From: Allomyces arbusculus
Lineage: Eukaryota > Blastocladiomycota > Blastocladiomycetes > Blastocladiales > Blastocladiaceae
Direction of reading: 5' to 3'
DNA length: 36,497 bases
Assembly: GCA_027604705.1 (NCBI GenBank)
Contig: JADHYV010000124.1
Coordinates: 1 to 36,497 of the forward strand
Shown here: piece after piece, positions 20,414 through 29,709 of the stretch
How the letters are laid out: each line of letters begins with the position of its first letter
Position numbering within the stretch: the first letter of the stretch is position 1
Notes under the pieces: generated by a model
The model's database searches: none
Told to the model about the DNA's origin: nothing
Seen by the model: the letters and a program-made list of their open reading frames with translations, nothing else
Program-made: the position numbers and the translations under genes

Positions 20414-20569
20414 ATGGTCGGCCTTCCCCCGCTCCGTGGTTTGCATCCTCGCCAGCACGCCATACCATCCAGCCCGTCACCACTACGACGCGCCGTGCAC
20501 TCGTCCTCGATTCTCCACCCTGCACGTGACCGCGTTCCGCTCAACGACGCGTCGCTCACAGCACCAAGT

Positions 20570-21409
20570 ATGCCCACGCTCCCTGTCACCACGCATGACG
20601 ACAAGCGTCCGCTCGCGGTTCCTAGCGCTCCTCGCACCGGCTGGCGCAAGATTATCCTAACGACGCGTCTCGGACGCATCATTCTCGGCATCGCCTTGTT
20701 CGCTATCGTGTCCGCCCTCGCCGCGACCATTGCCATCTTTTCCCAGATCACCCTGCCGACAGTGGAGCTCCAGTCCTTTGCCGGCGTGAAAGGCGCGTAC
20801 ACGATCGAGACCAACGCAACGGGCCACCCGGTTCTTGCGTGGCGCCGCGGCAAAGACAGCGATCTCGAGAGCCCCATGGCGCACCTGTCGGTCGATAACC
20901 CAAACCTCTACCCAATCAAGCTGGTTGAGCCTTGCGTCGATGTGCACTCGCCAGTCATGCCATGGACAAAGATCGCTAGCACGACGGGCGTTTTGCGGCC
21001 GGAGAGCCTCAAGGCGCCCGATGTGGCCACCGTCTCGGGCAAGTCCACCGAGAATGTCAAGCTCAAGATCGAGGTGGCGTGGAACCTGACCGACGAGGCG
21101 TCGTCGCGCGTCTTGACCAAGGGGCTCCTGGACTGCAACTTGGCGAGCTCCCTCCTCCCGCCGCGTCTCGTCGCGCAGACCAAGGACCCAAAGCTCGACT
21201 CGGATCTGAATGTGTCTCTCCGGATGTTCATGGTCCATGGACCGTTTGTGCGCGCTCAGCCCATTTTTCCGAACCTGTTCAAGCGGCCCGCGAAGGACCT
21301 GATTTGTCCATCGAATGAGGGCAATACCCGCGATCTGGCTGATGCGCTGTGCCGCGCGTGGGGCGGTTGCGAGGTCGACCGCCAGGCCGCGGCGTCCAAG
21401 GCTGCATAG
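20570..21409 (+). CDS. Single-pass membrane protein with LEA14/WHy-like lumenal domain, tandem paralog A
   Basis: 279 aa, no introns. The ATG at 20570 was chosen because the homologous copies start at the same place (MPTLPVTTHDDK / MSTLPVTTHGDK), although the frame is open further upstream. A short cytoplasm-type N-terminus is followed by one hydrophobic helix at about 35-58 (GIALFAIVSALAATIAIF). A beta-rich domain follows, containing a conserved N-glycosylation sequon (TNATGHPVLAW) and SVDNPNLYPIKL, which resembles the NPN signature of LEA_2/WHy domains. Conserved cysteines (LLDC, LICP, ALCRAWGGC) could form disulfides. Topology resembles plant NDR1/HIN1-like proteins and fungal vacuolar Tag1-type proteins, but I do not recognise the family with certainty. 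Function unknown; a stress-related membrane role would be speculation. Confidence 0.75.
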   Translation: MPTLPVTTHDDKRPLAVPSAPRTGWRKIILTTRLGRIILGIALFAIVSALAATIAIFSQITLPTVELQSFAGVKGAYTIETNATGHPVLAWRRGKDSDLESPMAHLSVDNPNLYPIKLVEPCVDVHSPVMPWTKIASTTGVLRPESLKAPDVATVSGKSTENVKLKIEVAWNLTDEASSRVLTKGLLDCNLASSLLPPRLVAQTKDPKLDSDLNVSLRMFMVHGPFVRAQPIFPNLFKRPAKDLICPSNEGNTRDLADALCRAWGGCEVDRQAAASKAA

Positions 21410-21424
21410 ATTTGATGCTTGTGA

Positions 21425-21439
21425 TGTGGTTTTGTTCAG
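21425..21439 (+). other. Conserved 3' element of paralog A
   Basis: TGTGGTTTTGTTCAG begins 16 nt after the paralog A stop and is found identically 23 nt after the stop of paralog B (23222-23236). It may be part of a 3'-end processing signal or just shared ancestry of the duplicated unit. Confidence 0.5.
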
Positions 21440-21587
21440 ATGATGTGTCGTCAGGGCCGATACTTGCAAAATGAAATGTCTGTTCTAATTCCATGATCCT
21501 TATCGCGTCGAATCAAATCTTTCACACCGCAATTGCACAGTTGAATAACGAAATTGCCAACTCAGCAGAGACAGCTCTTGCCGAGGT

Positions 21588-21602
21588 GGGGGGGGGGGGG
21601 GG
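21588..21602 (+). other. Run of 15 G
   Basis: A 15-nt G homopolymer lies in the spacer between paralogs A and B, followed by ACGAGGGGACG. Its length is likely to vary or to be mis-sequenced. No function is evident. Confidence 0.7.
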
Positions 21603-22197
21603 ACGAGGGGACGAAACGGCCGCAAAGCGCTAATCCTTTCGACTCACGTGTCGTTTCAGCAAACATCATCACCACCAACTCGGCTTTGTTGGACCCAACC
21701 AGCCCATCCATCGTGATTCTTGAGAAGCGCTCATATCAGCGCAGTTTGTTGGCCCCCGCACGGCATTCCATACCGTCAATTGTGACCGCCACAATCGCCC
21801 CCATTACGCATGCCGGGTGCAGAGACGCTGCCACTTCGGCATGATCGTTGGCCGACGCCGCCGACGGCACGCGGCAGCATACTGGGTGAAACGTATGTTG
21901 CTGGGAACGTGATTCACATGCATCAATAGTGGCGCGCACGTTCTGGAACGAAACCTTTGTTTGATCTGCAAGTATCTGCAAGGGGATGCGGCCGGATTTG
22001 GCACCCGCCTGAGGGTGGCAGACATGCTCAGTGGCGCTCCAATGCGCGTGTACGTGGTGGCGAGCGTGTGCGACAAGCTTTCCTTCGACGTTGTGCCCTC
22101 CGCGACGAGAGGTGTGCGAAACCAAAAGGCACAATACGACGAGACGGAGAGTGTGCGCCCGCACGCGCCTGGATGCGCACGAACCAGCACCATACGT

Positions 22198-22208
22198 GCA
22201 GCAATAAA
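22198..22208 (+). promoter_or_regulatory. Conserved TATA-like box upstream of paralog B
   Basis: GCAGCAATAAA, followed by TAGATGG, lies 150 bp before the start of paralog B and is identical to the element upstream of paralog A. Confidence 0.45.
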
Positions 22209-22347
22209 TAGATGGTGCTTTCCTCTCTCCCCAGTTCTCAATATCAACCAGTCTTGATAGTCTCGACGCGTCGCGTGCCCACCCTCGACTCTCCGCCCAA
22301 GAAGCCCCATTGCGCCCAACAACGCATCATTCACACGGCCACCAAGC

Positions 22348-23199
22348 ATGTCCACGCTCCCCGTCACCACGCACGGCGACAAGCACCCACACTCGGTTCC
22401 CGACGCGGCCCTCACTGGCTGGCGCAAAACCATCACCACGCAACGTTGTCAGCGTCTCATTTGGGCTTTGTTGGTGATCAACATTCTGATCTCCCTCGGT
22501 GTGATCATTTCAATCTTTGTTCACGTCAACTCTCCCTACGTGAACCTCCACCACTTTGCCGGTGTGCAAGGCGCGTACACGATTGAGACCAACATAACGG
22601 GCCACCCGGTTCTTGCGTGGCGTCGCAGTAATGACAGCGACATCGAGAGCCTCTGGGCGTACTTGTCGGTCGAAAACAGGAACATTTATCCAATCAAGGT
22701 GTTTGAGCCCCAATTCTACGTGAACGCGCCGGCCGCGCCATGGAAGAGGATCGCCAACGCGACCGAAGTGCAGCGGCCCACGAACGTCAAGGAGGCCAAC
22801 GTCGTCTCCATTTCGGGTGGAGCCACCGACCTGATCCAGCTCAAGGCCGAAATTACATGGAACCTGACCGACGTCGTCTCGTCGCGCGTCTTGACCAAGG
22901 GGTTACTTGACTGCAACTTGAATAGCTCTCTCCTTCCGCCACGAATGGTCGCGCAGGCCAAGGACCCGAACCTCGGCTCGGCATTGAACGTGCACATCTC
23001 GTTGTACAAGGTCACGGGACCGTTTGTGCAAGCCAATCCCTTGCGGCTGCCACAGGACTTTCCGCGGCCGGCCAAGGACCTGCTTTGCCCTCTGAAAGAC
23101 GACCCGTCGGAGAGTAACCGCGTCTTGGCCGACGCATTGTGCCGCGCGTGGGGAGATTGCGAAGTCGATCGCAAGGTTGCTGTGTCGAAGAACCCCTAG
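22348..23199 (+). CDS. Single-pass membrane protein with LEA14/WHy-like lumenal domain, tandem paralog B
   Basis: 283 aa, no introns, colinear with paralog A over its whole length and about half identical by eye. Transmembrane helix at about 33-55 (WALLVINILISLGVIISIF). The sequon TNITGHPVLAW, a second sequon WNLTD, the VLTKGLLDCNL block, LLCP and the C-terminal ALCRAWGDCEVDR are kept. The NPN motif of copy A has become ENRNIYPIKV. The intact frame with retained cysteines and glycosylation sites implies selection on the protein. It lies head to tail with A and C and has its own upstream box, so it is probably transcribed independently. Confidence 0.75.
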   Translation: MSTLPVTTHGDKHPHSVPDAALTGWRKTITTQRCQRLIWALLVINILISLGVIISIFVHVNSPYVNLHHFAGVQGAYTIETNITGHPVLAWRRSNDSDIESLWAYLSVENRNIYPIKVFEPQFYVNAPAAPWKRIANATEVQRPTNVKEANVVSISGGATDLIQLKAEITWNLTDVVSSRVLTKGLLDCNLNSSLLPPRMVAQAKDPNLGSALNVHISLYKVTGPFVQANPLRLPQDFPRPAKDLLCPLKDDPSESNRVLADALCRAWGDCEVDRKVAVSKNP

Positions 23200-23529
23200 T
23201 TTTTGATGATTGCGCGCGGTTTGTGGTTTTGTTCAGTGATGCGGGGGCAAGGTTGATATTGTTTTTTTCAAATTCAGTCTTTGTTTTTGAACCACACAGT
23301 CAAATTGATGGTCATGCCGCTTCTCCTTGTAAAACACCTTCGCAATATTGCAGCCGAGTTGGCCTGACGCTGAGCTCGAGAGCAGTTGGCCAAGCGCGCT
23401 GAGGAACCGTACAATCCTTGAACGATAAGAAATCAGGTCAACAAAGAAACGATGTGAGTGATCATGACCTCCAACTTTAATGATGCATGCCAGGTGCTCC
23501 AGGTGCCCGAGTTGCATTCCATCCAGCTT

Positions 23530-24910
23530 GACGTGGTCGTTGGCCGACACTGCTGACAGCGAGGTGGAGCGAGGCATCATGCAAGAACGGTGATACCTAA
23601 AGAATAGTGGCGTGCACGTTTTGGAATAAACCTCCATTTTTACCCTGCACGACCCCGAAGTCGGATTTGGCATCCGCAGGAGGGGTGGCGAAGGGTGGGC
23701 AGGCGTGCAGCATTTGGCTGCAACGTTTGACCGGCTGTGGCGTTCCATGTGATGGATGGTGGACGCGTGTGCCTGCGCGCTCGCGCCCCTCTGTCGTTCC
23801 ATTTGGTGCCAGTCCGCGCACGTCGAGCGCGAAGTTTGAAAGCAAAGGGTTTGGCGAGAACGCATGCGCCTGGATACACACGCGAAACGGCTGCCAGCTG
23901 CATACAGATCATAGATGATTCTCTCCCCAGCCTAGTGTGTCATCCGTCACCTTTGCAACACATCCACCAGCACCGGCCGCAGCGAGTGGCGTATCCGCCC
24001 CTGACTCGTCACCCGAAAAATCAAGTTCCACCCAACGACGCGTTGCTCACACGGCCATCAAGCATGCCCACGCTCCCCATCAACACACACGACGATAAGT
24101 ACCCACACCCGCGCACGATTCTTGATGTAGCTCCTCACACCAAACCATTTGCGGCGTGATCGTAGCCGCAATTCTACTCGGCATCGTCGCGGTCTTTCGG
24201 ATATATGGCCAGATCAGCGGACCGTTGGTAGAGTTCCAGTACTTTGCCGGCGTGAAAGGCGAGTACACGATCGAGACCAACACCACGGGACATCCAGTCC
24301 TCGCTTGGCGCTGCGGCAATGACAACGACGCGGAGAGTCCCATGATGCACTTTTGGGTCAAGAAACCGAACCCGTTTACGATCAAGACCATGGGCTTGGC
24401 CGCTCATGTGAGTACGCGGGCCGCACCGGGGACGCAGATTGCTCACACGATGGGCGTGTGGCGCCCCGAAAACATCAAGGAACCAAGCAACTTTTATATC
24501 TCAGGCAAGACAAACGACATTGTCAAGCACAAGGTGGACATTACGTGGAAAGTGACGGACGAAGTCTCGTCGCGCGTCTTGACCAAAGAGCTGCTTGACT
24601 GCGATTTGCCCAGTCAATTCCTCTCGCCGCGCCTGGTCGCGCAGGCCAGGGACCCCCAAGCTCGACTCGGACTGCAGCGCGCTCATTTCGGTGATGCAGG
24701 TGGAGGGTCCGCTCACGACCTATAATGGAGAAGCCGGGACCTGGTACAAGGAGCTTGCCAAGGCCCTGATTTGTCCACCGAGTGGGGACCCAATCTCGAA
24801 CAGAACCCGCGTGATGGCCGACGCGCTGTGTCGCGCGTAGGGGGATTGTACAGTCGACCCCTAGTTTGTAACATCAAATTGTGTGGAGTTTTGATGGTTG
24901 TGAGCCCATT
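23530..24910 (+). repeat. Tandem duplication unit 3 (decayed HBS1 tail + pseudogene C)
   Basis: Starts with the HBS1-tail-like block CGTGGTCGTTGGCCGACACTG (first base at 23532), 1692 bp after its counterpart in unit 2, then CGTGCACGTTTTGGAATAAA and GTCGGATTTGGCATCCGC upstream blocks and the broken paralog C. It is the most decayed unit. Confidence 0.65.
24064..24864 (+). pseudogene. Degenerate third copy of the membrane-protein gene (paralog C)
   Basis: The homologous start is kept (MPTLPINTHDDK at 24064) but the frame ends after 31 codons. Reading then resumes in another frame near 24156 with the transmembrane and lumenal domain (VAAILLGIVAVF, TNTTGHPVLAW, SSRVLTKELLDCDL). A second shift occurs near 24655, where five C stand in place of the four expected (GACCCCCAAG). 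The tail follows in the next frame (VMADALCRA), and the Trp codon of the conserved CRAW motif is TAG at 24838. Compared with A and B, part of the segment before the membrane helix is also missing. No intron explains these breaks, because A and B have none. One of the two sequons (WNLTD) is also lost. This is a pseudogene, unless the first shift is a sequencing error. Confidence 0.75.
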
Positions 24911-25694
24911 TTGTGGTGAGCAACTAGTGTCAGCACGGACTCGGAGTGGCGCGAGGAGCACCGCGATATGGTGGAGAATAATGGTCATATTGTGTTGATT
25001 GAGAACCGTGAGTAGGAACGGAGTTGGTGTTGAGGTTGACATCAAGTGTGTGGGCACGACTCTGAGTTGGGTCAACCCACCAATACACAAGAACGATATA
25101 TTGCGTCACAAACGCTTCAAAAGTATTGGGAACAAAAAACACGGCCAGCAACTCAACCGCGTTTTTTTATGCCCGAGGACAAGCAACTTCACCGAGGTTG
25201 GTGAATTAGCTGTGGGCCAACAACTGCCTGGCCTGGGCAAGTGCGCATGCTGTTGTGCTCACGCCCCTCTGACAGCAGGAGCTATGCATTCCAGCATGTA
25301 TAGAGTATCAACAGGTCGCGCGCCTCTACGGAGTTGGCTTCGCCGGCACGCTTGAGAAGGCATCTTATTAAAGGTGAGTCTGAACTCTGGTCGTGGAATG
25401 GACCCATATTGATGTTGGCATGACGACACTAGGACCGGCTCTCGGCCGATCGCAACCTTGTCCAATGTGCTTGAATCTGAGAATTATTCCTTGATTCGAG
25501 ATTTGATGAGCTGATGGATTGGGTGGGAAACATCTTTAGACCCGCACGATGTCGCCGCTCCTATTTTACTGTACACCGTCCGTCCGCATCCATCCGTCCC
25601 GCCGCCCCCCCGCCCCCCCCCAGTCCATATCCAGCATCGTCCAGTCCGAGTGCGCTCAAATGCAACTCTTCTCCCGCGCTCTGCCTCCCCGCAG
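24865..25694. other. Intergenic region, no gene recognised
   Basis: About 830 bp between pseudogene C and the stop of the minus-strand MAPKK gene. It is AT-richer than the genes. A 118-codon plus-strand frame (24999-25355) shows no recognisable motif and poor codon bias, so it is not called. A C-rich tract (runs of 7 and 9 C) lies near 25600-25621 just beyond the MAPKK stop. Confidence 0.4.
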
Positions 25695-27168
25695 CTACTT
25701 GGCGACCTGGTCCTTGATCTGCGTGCACCACGCGACCAGGTCCGTCCCCGTGTCGTCGCGCGCCGTCACGACAAACACGTGGTTCTACCATCCCACCCAA
25801 CTCTTCTCGTCAGTCTGCCGATCTCCTCCTTGATTTCCACCAGTTCGAACGTACAAAGAGTTGCGCCGGTGTTGGTCGTTTTCGCGGATCCTTGATCAAG
25901 CACACGTGCAGGAAATCCTCAAACGCCTTGGAGAACCGGCCCGGCGGGAGTGGCGGCACATCTTCGTTGACAATGTAGTCGAGCAACTCGATTACGGCCA
26001 AGTTGCGCTCGCCCTCGTTGGGCGGGAACGGGAACCGGCCAATCGCGAGTTCCATGACTATTGGCGACGACGGCGACACGGCGTGAGCGGAGAGGAGCGA
26101 GGTGGAAAGGTGGGGAGGAGGAACGTACGGCTGATACCGAGCGACCATCTGTCGAAAGAGATGGGTGAGTTAGTTGCGAGGTGGAGAAGGGAGGGGAGAG
26201 TAAAGGGGTGACGTACACGTCTGACTGCACCGAGTAGGTCTGTCCCTTGATACGTTCGGGCGACATGTACCCGGACGTGCCGACAAACGTCTTGACAACC
26301 GAGTTGACGGCCTCGCCCGAGACGCCAAAGTCGCACAACTTGATCTCGCCCTTGGTGTTGAGCAGGATGTTGTTGGGCTTGACGTCTTTTCCGACGCAAA
26401 GGCACGGCGGAGTGAGGATCCGTGCGGTCCGCGTGCGGAAAAAATGAGCGAAAACGTACCGCGATGGATGATCCGGTGCTTGTGGTACAAGTAAATCAAC
26501 CCCTCGAGCACCGCGACCGTGATCTTGCCCAGTACGGGCTCCTCAATCGCGCCGCACTTGCGGTAAATGTAATCCAGCGACCCGAGGTCCATGTGCTCCA
26601 TACAGATGAATATCTCGCCGTCATGCACAAACGCGCCGTAAAAACTCACGATATACGGCGAATGGCAGGACCGCAGCACCTGCAGTTCCAGGAACACTTG
26701 CTTTTTCAGTTGCTCCACCTCGACATCGTGGATCTTGTTGGGCCCGCGATCAATGAACAGGTTCTTGCGCGCCATGATCCGGCCCGTCGGCCGGTGCAGG
26801 ACTTTTTTCACGGTGCCGCCATTACCGTGCCCGAGTTCGCCGAGCTCGTCAAAGTCGCTCGATTGCAGCGCGACCGAGGACGTTGAGGTTGGGTCGTCGG
26901 TGACCGCGAGCTGCTGCAGTTTCGCGGCCAGCGTCTCGACCACGTCGCTCGGCAGCATCGGCTTCGGGTGTTGCGCGGGCGCGGTGGAGGCAGTGGCCGA
27001 CCCGGGCGTACCGCCGTCGCCGGCGAGCGACATGGTGCTGCCGGTCACGGACGAGGCGCCGTCGCCGTGCAGCTTGAGGCCCTTGAAGTTGCGCTTTTTC
27101 TTGAGGCCGCCGCCGGCCGCAGCAATGGGCGGTGGGGTCGGCGCATCGGGCGAGCCGGATTCGGACAT
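25695..27168 (-). CDS. MAP kinase kinase (Ste7/MEK type), 5 exons
   Basis: Exons 27168-26460, 26385-26217, 26148-26129, 26057-25855 and 25784-25695 give 396 aa. All four donors are GTACGT. Exon 3 is only 20 nt, yet it supplies the WSLGIS segment of subdomain IX. Kinase landmarks: glycine loop GHGNGGTV (113-120), lysine in IMARK (135), [24 protein letters not shown], the activation loop [18 protein letters not shown] with Ser and Thr four apart as in MEKs, and a C-terminal [11 protein letters not shown]-terminal [12 protein letters not shown] (22-33) fits a MAPK docking motif: basic cluster, then spaced hydrophobics. It is a dual-specificity kinase of a MAPK cascade (mating/filamentation or cell-integrity type). 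The SGEAVNS wording recalls Mkk1/2 and the FVGTS wording recalls Ste7, so I leave the pathway open. Confidence 0.92.
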
Positions 27169-27803
27169 GGTGGCGGCGGATCAGATGGGGTGCAGCGGCG
27201 GCCGGTAAGTACGGCGCGGTGGGAGGGCGGTGCGGGGTGGCCAAGCGTGGAGCGTGGGTTTGGACGTCGGGTCGGGTTGCCGGCGGCTGGGCCGCTCGGA
27301 TCGCGTGTTTGTCGGGGACCGCGGCAGAGTCGGGCCAGCCGAGGGCAGTGCGGCAAGTCGCGGGAGATGAGGGCCAGTTACGGTACGGGTTGCACTGGAT
27401 TGCGCGTCCTGTTTGGTCGTTGGGCAGGCGACGGTAGCGAGCTGCTCGATACTGGCGCGGGGCCAAGCCGGCCAGCAAAGACCGCCAAGCAAAAATGAAG
27501 CGAAACGACGCGGTCACGCCAGTAAATGAAATTGGAGCCTGCCATGGCCATCAAAGGAGCCCACAAGCAGCGGCCGCTTGGCGTGCAACGTGTCCAAGTG
27601 TTCCTGCTCGCCTGTGAGCCACACTCTTCGACCACCTCCCCGACCACGACAGAACGGCCACTTCTCCACGACGACCTTTTCTTCACGGCGACCTCTTTTG
27701 ATCTCCACGACAACCACGATCACGATCCGCACGGAGACCAACGGCAGCAGCACGCTTCAGCTCTACAGCGCCGACACCAGCGACCCCGAGCCAGCTCGCC
27801 ACC
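27169..27803. promoter_or_regulatory. Divergent promoter region, MAPKK / SRP receptor alpha
   Basis: The two start codons are 635 bp apart and face away from each other. No convincing element or open frame was recognised. It presumably contains both promoters and leaders. Confidence 0.4.
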
Positions 27804-29709
27804 ATGCTCGACTTCTTCACTGTCCTCACCACGCACGGCCTAGTCCTCTACGACCGGTCCTTTTCGCCGGTCCTCTCCGCCACAGCGCGGCGCGACGCCA
27901 TTAACGCCCTGCTCGCGCACCAGCTGCTCGTGGGCCCGACCGACACGTTCACTGTCGGCGCTATGACCTTGCGCGCCCGTACTGCGACCCCACTCGTCCT
28001 GATTGCCGCCTACCCGAAAGCCGTCGAGGCGCGGTACGCGCCGGCCCTGCTCATTGCCATGGACAAGGTCGTGCGCAGGCTGTGCGCGGACTTGATCAGT
28101 GAAGAGTCCGTCGCGTGGACCGTGCCGATGGAGAGGGCAAGGGAGCTGGAAACAGCGTTCATGCGCGAGTTGGACAAGGCCGAGAACGCGGTGGCGAAGC
28201 CGGTCGGGCCGAGGAAACCGCTGGGTGGCGTGTCTCGGAGCTCTTCGACGGTGTCGGTCGGGGAGGGAGACAGCGACGTGTCGGCGGCGAGCGATGCGAG
28301 TCCCGGACCGGGTGCGCCGCGACCGCTCGGCGGCGTAAGTCCCGTGGGAGGACGGCGGATGCCGGTGCATCGGCGCAAGAACCGTGGGCGGAATACACCG
28401 GGTGGTGGTGACGAGGTGCGTTCATTTTGAGCGAAATACGGGGAGTAATCAGGTCCGGCCACTGACCGCGTACATTTTCTACTGCAAATAGAGCGATCCG
28501 GCCACACCACCACCAGCACGCAAGGGCAAAGCCGCGCGCAAATGGGACGACTCGAGTATTTCCGCCGAGGACGCGCAGTCACTCGACTACTCGTCGTCGT
28601 CGCTGAATCTGGCTGCCGGTTCGCGTACTGACAGCGTCGAGCACCTCGTCGACCAGACGTCGCTCGGGCGTACGAATCGCGACGGGTCCTATGTCCCGCA
28701 AGAACTCGGGAACCCGTCTACCACGACGGCGCCCTCGAAGATGCCGGCGTTTTTGACGTCGGTGCAGAGCTTGTTCTCCACGTCGCGCGCACTGACCCGC
28801 GCCGACTTGGAGCCCGTATTGGCCAAGATGGAGAACCACTTGATTGGCAAGAATGTGGCCGCGGAAGTCACGCGCGACCTGCTCGAATCCGTGGCTGTTG
28901 CGCTCGAGGGCAAACGCATCGGGTGGACGTCCGTCTACCAGCACATTCGGCAAGCGCTCGAGGACCGACTGCAGCGCATTTTGCTGCCATCGGCGGGCAC
29001 CGACTTGTTGCGCGACTTGCAGGACGTGGTGCGCGGCGAACACCGGCCGTACGTGATGGTCATGTGCGGTGTGAACGGTGTTGGGAAATCTACCAATTTG
29101 GCCAAGATCACGTTTTGGCTATTGCAGAACCGTGTCTCGGTCCTGATTGCCGCGTGCGACACGTTCCGGTCCGGCGCGGTCGAGCAGTTACGCACACATG
29201 TACGGAATTTGCGCGCACTGGTCGAGCAGCTCGGTCACGACGACGTCAAGATTGAGCTATTTGAGCGCGGCTACGGCAAGGACGCGGCGGGCATTGCCAA
29301 GGAAGCAGCCAAGTACGCAAAGGCCAACGGGTTTCAGACGGTCCTGGTGGATACGGCGGGCCGCATGCAGGACAATGAGCCCTTGATGCGGTCGCTCGCG
29401 AAACTGACGGCCTTGAACCGGCCCGACAAGATTGTGTTTGTGGGCGAGGCATTGGTCGGCAACGAGTCGATTGACCAGCTGACCAAATTCAATACTGCGC
29501 TTCGCGATTTCTCGAACCAGGCCGACCCGCGCGATATCGATGCGCTTTTGCTGACCAAGTTTGATTTGATTGCCGACAAAGTCGGGGCGGCGGTTTCGAT
29601 GACGTATATCACGCGCCGGCCGATCTTGTTTGTCGGGACCGGGCAGACGTACACGGACCTCAAGCGCATCAATGTCAAGGTGGTCGTCGACGCGCTGCTC
29701 GCGGCATAG
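27804..29709 (+). CDS. SRP101: Signal recognition particle receptor subunit alpha (docking protein)
   Basis: Exons 27804-28415 and 28492-29709, phase 0, 76-nt intron (GTGCGT, CTGAC branch, AATAG), give 609 aa. The N-terminal SRX longin-like domain starts MLDFFTVLTTHGLVLYDRSF and binds the small GTPase SR-beta at the ER membrane. A charged Ser/Gly/Arg-rich linker follows (RRKNRGRNTPGGG). The NG domain begins near residue 285 with FLTSVQSLFSTSRALT. Its GTPase motifs are GVNGVGKST (about 395), DTFRSGAVEQL, DTAGRMQDNEPLM and TKFD, plus the SR-alpha-specific GEALVGNESIDQL. It pairs with SRP54 to deliver ribosome-nascent chains to the translocon. Length and domain order are normal. SRP101 is the yeast name and SRPRA the animal name. 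Confidence 0.94.

Larger units (their letters stand above)
20069..21440 (+). repeat. Tandem duplication unit 1 (HBS1 tail + paralog A)
   Basis: The unit starts within the final HBS1 exon (anchor CATGGTCGTTGGC at 20071) and runs through paralog A to a conserved 3' element TGTGGTTTTGTTCAG (21425-21439). The same order of landmarks recurs in units 2 and 3: HBS1-tail block, GG-C-GTACGAAAA/TTCTGGA block, GCCGGATTTGGC block, GCAGCAATAAA box, coding region. Boundaries are approximate. Confidence 0.7.
21838..23240 (+). repeat. Tandem duplication unit 2 (decayed HBS1 tail + paralog B)
   Basis: Begins with a block aligning to the HBS1 3' end (CATGATCGTTGGCCGACGCC at 21840), 1769 bp after the same landmark in unit 1. 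It continues through the conserved upstream blocks, paralog B and the 3' TGTGGTTTTGTTCAG element. The HBS1-derived part is no longer attached to any coding sequence. Confidence 0.7.

Noticed and set aside
20414-20569. Upstream in-frame extension of paralog A to an earlier ATG
   Set aside because: Paralogs B and C both start at the position matching 20570, and the extension overlaps the conserved promoter-like box and is not conserved as protein.
24999-25355. 118-codon plus-strand open frame after pseudogene C
   Set aside because: No recognisable domain and no GC3 bias; likely chance.
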